60,000 nt of DNA from Takakia lepidozioides (Eukaryota > Streptophyta > Takakiopsida > Takakiales > Takakiaceae), in NCBI GenBank assembly GCA_030704615.1, contig CM060731.1, positions 25,608,001 to 25,668,000 of the forward strand, given 5' to 3'. The translations under genes and the position numbers were made by a program. The notes beneath the pieces are model-generated. The model saw only the letters and a list, made by a program, of their open reading frames with translations, ran no database searches and was not told the DNA's origin. Shown here in pieces: positions 46,152 through 57,093 of this stretch. Within the stretch, counting starts at the first letter, position 1. Each line of letters opens with the position of its first letter.

Positions 46152-49100
46152 ATGGCAGTTGCGCGTTCTCGATCCAACCTGTCTCTACGTCTTCTTCACC
46201 GTCTTTCCCAGTGCTCCCTTTCCTCGGGCATCCCTCTCACTGATTGTTTGCTTCAGCATTCAGGAGAAATTTCGCCTGGGAAAAGGTTTAGCACTTCAAG
46301 ATCGGGTGTTCCCCGATTGCTATCAGCAATTTTGGGCGGTGCTCATCCTCTGAACTCCTATTCCAATAATTTGCAAGTCCTTCGGCATTTTTCACCCTAC
46401 GAGAGCTGGATTAAGGACAGATGCACATCGAGAGAAAACCTCCAGCTTACTAGAGGTTCTCTACTTCTAATTGAGATAGACACTGAGTCTAGCATATTGC
46501 AAGACACTGAGAGCTACAAGGAGGACATAGAACGATATGGATTGGGAAGAATTAGGAAGGATTATGAGAAGGTGGTGTCGACGGCTTCCTGCAACCGAAG
46601 ACTGTCGTTTTCAACAGCAAGCAATGCCAAGGTGTCTGTGGAATCAGAAGAAGATATGCCCAATAGTGGGAAGAGGGAGGGGCCAGAGAGAGTGGAGGGA
46701 GGGGCTGGGGTAGGGAGTGTCACGTGGATTGAGAGACTTCTGCCAAAACAGCTTCAGCCTTTTGCTCATCTGGCTCGTCTGGATAAGCCTATTGGCACTT
46801 GGCTCCTCGCTTGGCCATGTTTCTGGTATTCACCCCTTTCGCCGCCCTCCTTTCTCCTGGAAATGCCCCATTTCCCACTCTCGCTCCATCTGAAGGACAC
46901 ACTAATACGTCCGCCGTGATTACCTTTCAGAAAAAGTATGCATGCCACTGTTTGTACGAGCAAGAGAAGGAGAGGGATCGAGAGGAGATAGAAAGACAGA
47001 CATGAGAATTAGAATGCTTTGATCTCACTCACTGTAGTCATTGCCACTACAGGTCTATATCCCTAGCATCTCCAGCCGGTAGTCTGCCCGACTTTGAAAT
47101 GCTGGCATTATTTGGCCTTGGTGCTATCCTTTTGAGAGGTGCTGGCTGCACTGTGAATGATTTACTGGATCGTGACATCGACGGAAGGGTGAACATCTTC
47201 ATCTTGGCTTTCCCATTATATGAATTTGAATGAGGGTTCTCCTTGATATAATTGTCAAGATTGTATTCTATGCAAAGCAAGGTGTGCTCTCAGTACAACT
47301 GTTAGAGCACCGAGCAGGTGATTGCCCCTGAATTCATTGTTGTTTTTAGAAGATTTTGGGCTCCAATCTGTAGATAGGTGTTTTATTTACCTGTGATTGA
47401 ACATGTTGAACCATGTTGAACACTCTGCTCAATTCTAATAACCACACTTGTGAGGTAAAAAACTAACATTGAAACATTTGTCATGTTTGGAAAGATTGAG
47501 AGGACAAAGCTGCGGCCAATTGTGTCAGGAGCGTTAACACCTTTCCAAGGATTGAGCTTTCTGGGCTTTCAGCTGCTGCTGGGGTTAGGGGTCTTGCTTC
47601 AACTAAACAATTTCAGGCAAGCATGTCATGTTTCCTTCCATCTCAAAGTTGTGTCCACTGTCTATCTCGTGCTTTCTGTTTAAGCTCAGCTTTTATCAGT
47701 TTATCTGTTGAACAGCTTCTCCCTCTCTCTCTCTCTGTGGCTCACCAAAACTGACCTCAAGATCTCTCGTAACAAGGCTATGGCAATTATTACATCATCT
47801 CTCTCACTCCCTCTTTTTCTCAGTACATAATTGCCTGCAGCTGGTGCCTGATATCAAGTATTGGCTGTGACCAATGTCTTGCAGCAATGCCTAAATCACC
47901 ATTTTGCAGTTGCAAGGGGACTTCATATGGCCAAGTTTCTTGCTTGCCGCTTCTTTTCCTTCACTATTGCAAGTAGTTGGAAACGCTTTAGCATATTTAG
48001 AATCTGAATTCCTATAATCAGAAATGTGCTGGTTCAAGGGGTGCATTTGCCTTTCTCTGGGGAAGGGTTGTGACTACAGTTGTGACTTATACCAGGGCCC
48101 TCTAGGTAACATGTTTCTTGGCGTGTTCATTTTATGTGCAGTCGTGTGTTGGGAGCTTCTTCACTGCTGTTGGTGGGTACATACCCCCTAATGAAGCGGT
48201 GGACTTTCTGGGTAATCTTCTCACTCAATCTAGCTTCACTTTCAAATCTCCAACTGAGTACTTCCCCATTGTCTTGGAGGCAATCTTTCCATGAGGTTTG
48301 TCCTACACTGGAGAAACTTCTTTGTTGCTTCGGTTTCCAGCTAGACTACTACTCAGTGAGGTCCTGTGTGGGAATGGCAGCCGCAAGCGTTCTTGGGCTT
48401 GACATTCAATTGGGGCGCACTGCTGGGGTGGGCAGCTGTGCAAGGGAGCCTGGATCCTTCTGTTGTTCTTCCCCTTTATTTCTCAGGTGTCTGCTGGACC
48501 CTTGTTTATGACACCATCTATGCTCATCAAGATAAGGATGACGACATCAAGGTTGGTGTGAAGTCAACGGCCCTTCGCTTTGGACAGCACACCCAACCAT
48601 GGCTCACTGGTTTCAGCACTGCATGTATTGGTGGTCTCAGCCTTGCTGGGTACAATGCGGAATTGGGTACTTTCTCTCATAAAACTTGTTTTGGAGGTGG
48701 TTGGGCCGAATGCAAGCATATTCAGAAAATAAGGGCTTATGTGTTGGATTCTTCTGTGGTGAACAGGATGGCCTTTCTATGTTGGCGTTGCAGCAACTGC
48801 AGGCCACTTGGCATGGCAAGTGTCAACGGTCAACATACACAACCCTGCTGATTGTAGCTCCAAGTAAGTACTGGTATATGCATGTCTCTCTTTTATTCTA
48901 CTATGATGGGCCCTCAGAGCCTCTACTTGGTTGTTATATAGTTTTCATTCTCTCTTTTGCAAGGAATGGAGAGACCAACCAATCAACCGAAACCACAACA
49001 AACACCTAAATCCAAGAACCTAGATCACGACCTTTGCAAGACCAATGACCAAGTGTAAGCAGACCATGAAAAAGTGTTCAAGCAAACCATCTACCAAGGA

Positions 49101-49651
49101 GAATCAGCTTACAAGGCATCATCAGTTAGCCTGCACATGGATGTTGAGGGCGACTAAGGAACTTACTAGGCAACTTAGACAAAGCTTACATGACCAGCCA
49201 GCAACAGATTACGCCTAGAATCCAAGGGATGGGCAGAGAGTAGCCAGGAAAACAAGCTTCATGCTGTTCCAAGTGCAGCAAACTCCAGCACTAAAATGTT
49301 TTAGTTGCATACTACTACAGCCTAACAGTAGATGTACTAAACAGCAATGCTTCTACAAGCATGCTGTAGGATTTTACCAACTGTGGTTGAAGATAGTTTT
49401 CTCTCTCCTTTCCAACTTCTGGCTTTCCAATTGCCCCAGGCTATGGCCATGTTCCTTTTTAAGTACATCTTTTTTACCCCCATGGTATAAACTCACAGCG
49501 ACATACGTGTCACAGGCATGTTAATGTAGAAGTTAAAGTTGTGCTATCCAAGTGACTGCTCCCAGTTGGCTGTTTTGGCAGGTTTGTGTCCAACAAGTGG
49601 TTAGGAGCGCTGGTGTTCAGTGGGATTCTCCTTGGAAAGCTTGCTAGTTGA
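46152..49651 (+). CDS. COQ2: 4-hydroxybenzoate polyprenyltransferase, mitochondrial (UbiA family), seven exons
   Basis: It joins the polyprenyl tail to 4-hydroxybenzoate in ubiquinone synthesis, in the inner mitochondrial membrane; the plant gene is also called PPT1. Exons 46152-46825, 47053-47188, 47495-47616, 48142-48211, 48381-48666, 48767-48863 and 49582-49651 close in phase to 484 residues. The first prenyl-diphosphate site is NDLLDRDID and the second [13 protein letters not shown]. Other family landmarks are [43 protein letters not shown] and [20 protein letters not shown]. The N-terminus ([18 protein letters not shown]) is a mitochondrial-type presequence. About 210 residues precede the catalytic core, longer than I expect for the family. 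Intron 3 uses a GC donor (TTCAG|GCAAGC). All other introns are GT-AG. Confidence 0.95.
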
Positions 49652-52050
49652 GGATGATTGTTATAGCCTGTTCGTCCCATGACTGCATCTATGGATGGAT
49701 TCATGTGAAAACACCAGAAAGTATCTCGTCCAAAGCTTCCACCAGAGCCTCAGGTTACCTAGCACAGGACAAGACATACAACTGCCGAAGAGTGGTGCTG
49801 CAGTGGATCCATGTTATTAGCGAAGCTGTCACTGCTACTAGAGAGTTGTATTGTCGTGGGAACATGACCATTTGTCAGGGTTTCTAGACCCCTGTAGCAA
49901 ACATACTACCAGAACTGCGAATGAAGTATCTTAAGAAAATCTGCACGCACCCGTCTCCCAAGCGAACAAATTTATTTTCATTAGCATCCTAAATTCATTT
50001 ATAGAAATCCAAACATACCACAAATCATGGCGATCCCACAGTAGTTAATGGTTGAAAGGGCACCTGAGTGCTGAGCTACTTTTATCTTGGTAGTTATGTT
50101 TTCCAGTTCTCATGGATGCAACTTCTGATGTTGGTGCAAAGAACAACTTTCTTGGATGGCATGGTTGGCTCAGACTATAATCTCCTGTTATCGACATCTT
50201 TTAGGTTTAGGCAGCTTACTTGCTCAGGCAGCCCTGATATTTCGACTCTTGATACACGTCTTCTCTCTCCTCCCCTAGGTCAATGGCCACAAGGCTGCGG
50301 CAAACAACGTCTTATGAGAACATTCTCTCCTCCCCTACTCCTTGCTCAGTATTACAGACAGTTATTCAGAGCTTGCTGATCCTTTCTAAATATCTGGTCT
50401 TAGTTTAAAGCTTACTCCTAGATGGACTGGTGCTGGGTGCTACCCAAATCACTCTGTGATTTAAAGCCTTGACGGCCTTCTGTCAGGGTTATTTTTTCCA
50501 TGATCCATTTTAATACGATTTCAAGGGTTTGTTTTTCCCTTTTAGATTTTGTTTTAAAGAAAACAAATGATAAGCGTGTGAGTGTGAGCTGTCGCTCCCA
50601 GTGTTTCCCTTTCCCAAAAAAAAAACAAAACAAAAGACATTTATCCTAAAAATCATGAAATTTTTGAGGGGCTAGTTAGCCTATGTGTAATGTCTCTTTC
50701 AACTCAAAACTTGTGTCTATGATCAATATTTTTCTTTTTTCTTTTTTAAGGTGAGCCCTTGTTAACTTTATTTGAATTATTGAAGGGAAAAAAGTTGAAA
50801 CCATTATTGGCCCTTAGGCTGCCATAAGGCCTGAACGGTAACCAGTCCAAGTACCAAGGGATGCAGACCTGCCACATCGCCCACCATGCTCTATATTGTT
50901 TGTAGGAAATCGGCCAAGCCATACTTAACGGGTAACGGGATTATCTTTTAGTTCATAGTATTGAGATTGAACAGCCATTAGGGAGAATCCGCCGAGCAGT
51001 AAGGGTAGATCAATGAACCACCAGTGATAACTCAAGAGGGGAATACTAAAAAGGTTCCAGGAGCCTATACTTCTGATTCAATCCACACCTTATTATTCCA
51101 TGTGAATAATAAATATTATTATTCCCCACAATAATATTGTCATTTATTTCATTTTCAATTTGATTTTTTAGATTTTCAGTTTATTTTTTTCTCCGGATGT
51201 GTTATTCTACCTCATGGTGCCAATGGGTTTATTTTTTCCCTTTAATAAACTAAATGGCTTCATGCCCTTAGGGTTTTTTTTTTTAACAAATTATTTCTTA
51301 GGACATGTCGAAAGAAGTGTTAGACCCTCACGACAATATGTCACGAGAATTGTAATATATATATACTAAGGCCATATTGAGATTTTTGTTTTGTTTTTTC
51401 AGTATAAAGGACTAAGAGCATCCCGCTATCAGCCACGGAAACGGCAAAATACTATGTCAGTGAGATAACCCACAAAAACGGAGCCCCACTGGGGCACGCT
51501 AAAACGCCCACTAAACTGCATTTTTCTTTCTCTCTCTCAGTTCTGATTTTCTTCCTAAGTTACGCTTGTTGGACAAACATTTTTTGTTTTAAAGGCTACT
51601 TGAGACATGGAGAAAAAATGCAGACGTCATTTTCTCATCTCTCTCTCCCTCGGCTCTAATATCCTCCTTTGCATAGAATAATCCATGTGAGAAATCTGGC
51701 CGCGGAAAAAAAATTCACTCGTATCTTCCAATGCAAATTGTTGTGAAAAGATCTATAAGACAGAGATAAAAATGTGGTCGTTAATTTCATAGCTATGATT
51801 TTTTTCTGAAAGTACAATTGCTCAGTAAAATTGATGGATGCTGATTTAAGTTTTTTCTATGAATAAGTCGTACAAATTTTTTGCTTTTTGCTTGCAATCC
51901 TCCTTCGAACTAAGCCCCTCAATGCCATGTATGCCTTCTTTTTTCCTAATTTCGTTTGTGGCATATTATGTTCATGTTTAATTAGAGTCTCTTTGGTTTG
52001 TCAAGCAAAGTTTATTAGTAGTGTGAAATTAGCCAATAAATAACTAGTTT
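49652..52050. other. AT-rich intergenic DNA downstream of COQ2
   Basis: No gene is supported. It contains a LINE 3' tail at about 50255-50330 and T-rich runs (50730-50745, 51180-51290). Short frames lack domains. Confidence 0.5.
50255..50330 (+). mobile_element. LINE 3' tail fragment downstream of COQ2
   Basis: GTCAATGGCCACAAGGCTGC and the following CGGCAAACAACGTCTTATGA match the 3' tail of the LINE copy ending at 37612. Only the tail is present. Confidence 0.7.
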
Positions 52051-52057
52051 TTATATA

Positions 52058-52430
52058 TGACACTTGGGCTTGATCCAAGTGTCAACCCAGGGATCAAGAT
52101 ATTTGTTGGCCCCTGAGCGTGGCTTATCTTCAATGCGAACTCGCGGTGAGGCTCATCTCTCTCGAGTTGAGCCTCACGCGTCGGCTATGATTCCCCGTAG
52201 CTTTTGGGGTGTGTTTGGCTTGACTCGTAATGTATGAGTGATGGGGTCTAGTTTTTATTAATCACTCGAGAGATGCATCATGTCTTTAGTGCAGGATGTG
52301 AGTGAGAGTTTTAGCGCCGATGTTTTGTTTTTGTTTCTACTAAACTTGTTGAATAGATCGTGGACTGAGTGAGCTGGTCCTAGTACGAAAAGATCCAAGT
52401 CTATAATTTGAGAGATGGTACTCTAGCTAG
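52058..52430. other. Cluster of strong hairpins, identity unknown
   Basis: Perfect inverted repeats lie close together: a 10-bp stem with a 7-base loop at 52058-52084, a 10-bp stem with a 12-base loop at 52146-52177 (extendable by three pairs), and a 7-bp stem at 52236-52242/52261-52267. A CTAGTACGAAAAGATCC passage near 52380 recalls the sarcin-ricin loop of large-subunit rRNA, but other universally conserved rRNA stretches are not present. It may be a structured RNA, a very decayed organellar insertion or a transposon end. Confidence 0.3.
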
Positions 52431-54204
52431 GGAGTAATATGTAGGTGTCCATGCATGGCTCATAGCTCAATGGCACTGGCTGAACGTTAGTTTTCAAGTG
52501 GGATGATGGCTCCATCAAAGATACGCATGGAAGGGGTTATCATAAGGGAGCCACGGTGCAGCTGGATTGAAGTGCCCGGAACCTGCTTGAAGGAGCCAAT
52601 AACAAATGAATAGTTGTTGGGGTAGTCGGAGAATAACCAACATTTGTCAGGCTGTCGAGGCCAGCTTGTGAAGGGAGGTGTAAACGGAGAGGTTGTTCAT
52701 CCCTTCAAGAAAGCCGCCGGTAAAGCCAGAGCTTGACAGGCCATCAAAGTAATCGTTGGTGGTTAGGTGGGCGCAGGAAGGCATGCATTAATAGAAGTGG
52801 AGGGAGCCCAGGCCACGGACTAGCCCATCTTGTCTTGCCCTGGGAGTGTGAAGGGGGATTAGGTGAAGATCCTCGGCAGATCAGAGCAGGGAGCTCATTG
52901 TTTTGGCTGGCTGACCGTTATAAGTTTGACAGTAGCTGAAGTAATAAGCTACATAGTTACATTGCCAGGTGATAGTTTTCGTTTGCGAGTCTTCATTTGA
53001 TGGCATGCCGGTAGCGCGGAGATATGATAAGTGACAGGGTTCTCATCAGTTTGCTCCAGCAGAGTATGCGGGCATGAATGTAGCAAGAAGGTGGTCTGTC
53101 AAGTGGCCGCAACGGTGACGTATGATCTTCTTGGTCTTGGAGGAACAGTTGGTGGGAAATTCCTGGAGCTTGACAGTAGAACAAGCTAAATCGATATGTA
53201 AATTAAGGAATGTTGATAGAACGGACGGAGTCAGATCGTGGTGGTGAAATGAAAAGCCAACTCGGACAAAAGCTGAACTAAACGATTGTGTTTAGATTGT
53301 TGAATGTAGCAATTTCAGAGCACGGATTAACGAATGAAGGTGCTGGAAGGTGTGGTGAACCTGGCTTCCTTGTGTCAGCTGAGATCGAGCATGCACGGAT
53401 CAGGCCATAAACCTAGTCAACCAAGAAGTACATGTATGCAGGTAAGGCCTTGCTGCGGTGGAGGAGAAATGTGATAAAGGGCTGCTCATACATCACCTCC
53501 TAATCGCTTCGTGCAAGAACCAGCTTGTCTTGCGGGGACCCTGTGTTGTCTGCCTATTTGCATTGCAGTGACGTTACAAAGGAGCCGCCTACTTCATTTT
53601 GAAGACTCAAGAGCTGCAGGTCCGTGGGCCATGCTTCATGTTATTGCCCATGTAAGATGGCAGCCACTCTCATATGCTCTCGGTTGAGCGTCTGAAGGCA
53701 GTGTCGAAAAGTTTGTGGTGTTTTGTTTACTCTAAGGCCTCTGCTCAGGAATCTCATAGTGGAATGGGTATAATCGCAAATGGAGATAGCAAGATTGACT
53801 GGGGAGCCGCTATGCAGTATTTGAAAAATTCACAATGAACAAGGGGAACCCGTAGATAACCTGGGAGCAGCTTTTAATGTCGAGAACATTTTGGGGGTTA
53901 AAAATTAAATAAATTCTTTGTTTTGATCCAATTTAAATTATACAGAGCCTGTTTTTGCCATAACTTGGTCATACAAAGGTTGTTTGACCTCAAATTTGCG
54001 CAAGGACTTGCAGATTGTGGAAATCTACATACCAGGTTTTAGTTTTTTGGACTTTGCTAAAAATCTATGGACTTTTTTTAGTGTGAATGTGTGGATGGTA
54101 TGAAAGATCTACAATTCTGTTTCTAGAACTTGTTGTGGTCTACATGAGAGACAAATCTGTGGATGTCCTCCCTGTATGGATGGGGGCAATGAGGACGTAA
54201 TTGA
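52431..54204. other. Intergenic DNA, nothing recognised
   Basis: Unique-looking sequence without domain-bearing ORFs, terminal repeats or tandem arrays that I could see. Confidence 0.4.
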
Positions 54205-54777
54205 AGGGCAGTCTCTTCCCTTAGCCTGTGCACACAAGGAGACAAGATTTATGTTTCTCAAGGAACTCATACTGATTTGAGTGGAGAGCAGTTGGACAAG
54301 TTGATTGCATATTGGGAATTAGGCATTAGCAATAGACAGCAAACTGCTGTAGTTGGCGTTGAGGGCCTCAATATCGCTTTGGACAGTTAGAACTCTGTTG
54401 GAGCAAACAGTTCTGCAGCTATAGGTGAAATACTAAAGTGGGTGGAAGCTAGGCTCGGAACACAGCCAAAGACAGCCCCGGGGACCAAGGTGTTCAGCCA
54501 CAAGGCCGTGGTGTACTGGAGCAAAGAAGTAGGAGCTGCACAAGTTTTTGCAATCAGACGTGGTTGTAACCAGATACGCTCTGCACGAGGCAATCACGAG
54601 CGGGGGTTCATTAGCAACGAACAGTTTGTTCTGCTTGAAGGAGATGTAGTCATTCGCAACGAAAACACCCGCAACCGTCTCAAAGCTTTCGAGTTGAGAG
54701 ACCGTCAGACCTTACCTTTATTTTCTTTAGTATTCAGTGAGTGGGAGATAGGGGAGTATTGTTTTGTCTCTACCTAG
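54205..54777 (+). pseudogene. Unrecognised ORF fragment with one in-frame stop
   Basis: One frame is open from 54205 to 54777 except for a TAG at 54388-54390. It reads TQGDKIYVSQGTHTDLSGEQ then LDKLIAYWELGISN before the stop. After the stop come EILKWVEARLGTQPKTAPGT and AVVYWSKEVGAAQVFAIRRG. The composition looks like real protein rather than chance translation, but I recognise no family. It could be a fossil exon or transposon piece. Confidence 0.3.
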
Positions 54778-54959
54778 CAGAGAGAAGAGGAGGGCTGGTT
54801 AGAACGAGCTACTGTAGCTTAGGATAAGGTTAGTGACAGGTTTCGGGACATAGATATACCTCCCACACCTTACCATCATGCAGAGCGAGCACTTTGAGAG
54901 AAGTCTGGCAGTTGATAGCATAGATCAGGATTAGGTCTTGCTTGGTCGGGCCTCTATTC

Positions 54960-55560
54960 ACTAGAGGAAAAACGCGGAATAACCACTGGCCATTTAACCA
55001 CTACTGTATTTTTCCACTCTTTAAACCACTTGCCAGTGGTTAATCCCAATGAAATGTCACGGTGACATCACAGACAGTGGTTGGAAGTGGTTTCAACCAC
55101 TCAGTAGTCCACGTGTAATAATTTGTTTTTATTTATTATTATTTTATTTGGTAATATATTTTAATTAATATAATATAATATTCCACGTGGATGAGTGCAG
55201 TGGTACATTGTGAGTGGTTATAGACACCTCAGTGATGGGAAGTGGTTGAAACCACTTGCTACTCCACGTGTAATAATTCAAATTTTATTTGTGATTTATG
55301 ATTTGGAAATATATTTTAATTCATAAATATAATATTCCACGTGGACGGGGACAGTGCACGTTGATCTTGAGTGGTTAAAAGACACCTCATTGATTTGTAC
55401 CACTTTGACAGTGGTGGAGAGTGGGTGGTGAAAGATACTGCAGTAATTGGAACCACTATTCTAGTGGTTGCTTATGAGTGGTTGTCTACACAACAGTGAT
55501 TGGTACCACTTTTTGGGTGATACATAAAAAACTTTAAGTGGTTTAAGCAGCTGTGACAGA
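54960..55560. repeat. AGTGGTT/AACCACT-rich region with a 155-bp tandem duplication
   Basis: Two units of about 155 bp begin at 55085 and 55240. Each opens with AGTGGTT-N2-AACCACT, followed by CCACGTG, an AT-rich core and a second CCACGTGG, and closes with GTGGTT and a GACACCTCA...TGAT passage. Single AGTGGTT or AACCACT copies continue on both sides from about 54980 to 55550. No ORF or clean terminal repeat was found. Confidence 0.7.
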
Positions 55561-55955
55561 CTTTGAAAAACAGACAAGTGGCCAAACCATTGTGGGATGA
55601 TGCTATTGAACAAATGGTTCCAACAATAAACTTTATTCTGAATCATATTCGTCACCCTCTGAATCACTTTGCTCAACTGGAATAGCGGTTGGTTGCACAA
55701 ATGTCGCTTGAATGGTAGCCAACATAGCCAGGTCTTCTTTATTTAGAGCCGTGGGACCATCTAATGACCTAGGTATTGGCTGATCTGATAAGGTAGACGT
55801 CGATTGGCACGCCACTCATCACCACATGTCTCTCTGTTTATTGTGACTGTGCCTTCTCTGTTGTATATTTTTTGTCACAAAATGGCAACAAGAATGACAC
55901 ATGTTAGCAATGAAGTATTGCATTACTCAGGGATGCCTTGGCATGAGCCTGGTCA

Positions 55956-56045
55956 CGTGAGCGCAATTGCGCTCACGCCACGTCACCTTGCGCCAATGCC
56001 ACGTCACGGGGCTCACTCCACGTCATCACACGTGAAGGCCGCGTC
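55956..56045. promoter_or_regulatory. 22-bp perfect palindrome followed by an ACGT-box cluster
   Basis: 55956-55977 is a perfect 22-base palindrome centred on AATT. Over the next 70 bases ACGT cores recur as CCACGTCA (three times) and CACACGTGA, with related CGCGTCA and CACGCG. Such boxes are bZIP/bHLH binding motifs in plants. No adjacent gene in the right orientation is established. Confidence 0.4.
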
Positions 56046-56139
56046 ACCACGCGCCCAGAAAGAAGTGGAGTGTATTCCCGCGGATTGGCACCCTTTACCG
56101 CGGAAACAAGCTGGACGACATAATAAAAGGCATTGAATA

Positions 56140-56500
56140 AAGGATGGATGAATCTACAATTGGATGATAAACAGATGGATGAGTGTGAAAAATGAATGTA
56201 GATGGATGAATGAGGGATGGATAAGAGTAAAATGGATGAATGTATAATGGATGTTGAGCAATGACAAAATTTCATGAAAGGAAGATGCATGACCAAAACT
56301 TTTGACGAATGCACAACGTATATGAAATGAATGTGGAAGGTTTGTGGGGTGGATTAAAGAGTACAGAGGATGAATGTACAATGGATGTTGAACAAAGGAA
56401 AACATTCATGAATGGAGCACGCATGAATACACTGTAGATGAATGCACAATGGATATGAGAAGAGTCAGGGAGGTTTGTGAGATGGATTCATACATATTGA
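56140..56500. repeat. Degenerate GGATGAATG minisatellite
   Basis: Variants of GGATGAATG and AATGGATG recur throughout. Two longer units of about 125-140 bp start near 56229 and 56367, each running from AATGTAYAATGGATGTTGA to a GGTTTGTG passage. Confidence 0.7.
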
Positions 56501-56616
56501 ATTTAAATGAAAGTTGATTCTGTGATTATTATTTGTTCTAAAAGAACAACTACGGTGGAGGAAGGGGATTCAACGTTTTCCAGATAGTATGAAAATGAAT
56601 ATTAAAAGAATATAGT

Positions 56617-57093
56617 TCAGTCTGACTCAGAGTCAGTACAATGTATCCCCGCTTCCTCTACATCTAAGTCTAAGTATTTTAGAACACCGGATCCACGCTG
56701 GATATACCTACGGCTGGGCAGCAAAAAGTCAGGGGATAGGGACTCGGCCGCGTGAAGTGCCATTGCTTCGGCATAAACAGGAAGCAGAAAATTGGAAAGG
56801 GGGCTGTCGAAAACAGACTCGCCAGAAATGACTGTATCTCCTGAAGATCCACCGCTGCCTTTCCTGAAAGACAGCCTGAAAAAGTTATTACTATAACTTT
56901 GATGTTATTGAGAAATTGAGTATGGCTCCCAAAGAGGGTTTAGCACTTACTCACATGAAAAGTCGTTGTCGACCTGCTTATCTTCGGGATCGTCATCATT
57001 TCGAATTTGAATCCGATCAGTCTGTGTGCCTGAAGTGGAGCCAGACAAAAGGGGGAGGAGCACTGTGTTGTAGAGGTCAGAATCACCCTCCAT
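56617..57093 (-). CDS. Possible two-exon orphan gene, small acidic protein
   Basis: Exon 1 (56951-57093) starts MEGDSDLYNTVLLPLLSGST and ends DNDFSC. Its donor TGTGA|GTAAGT is strong. Exon 2 (56617-56875) follows TTTTTCAG and reads RLSFRKGSGGSSGDTVISGE, then YAEAMALHAAESLSPDFLLP, ending CTDSESD. Phases close to 133 residues, Ser/Asp/Glu-rich, without a recognisable domain. The frame remains open upstream of the chosen Met, so the true start could be earlier. Confidence 0.4.

Noticed and set aside
52100-52460. Organellar large-subunit rRNA fragment
   Set aside because: GTCGGCT and an SRL-like hairpin are in plausible order, but universally conserved stretches such as the A-loop and the GTGAGACAG passage are absent, so it is not called rRNA.
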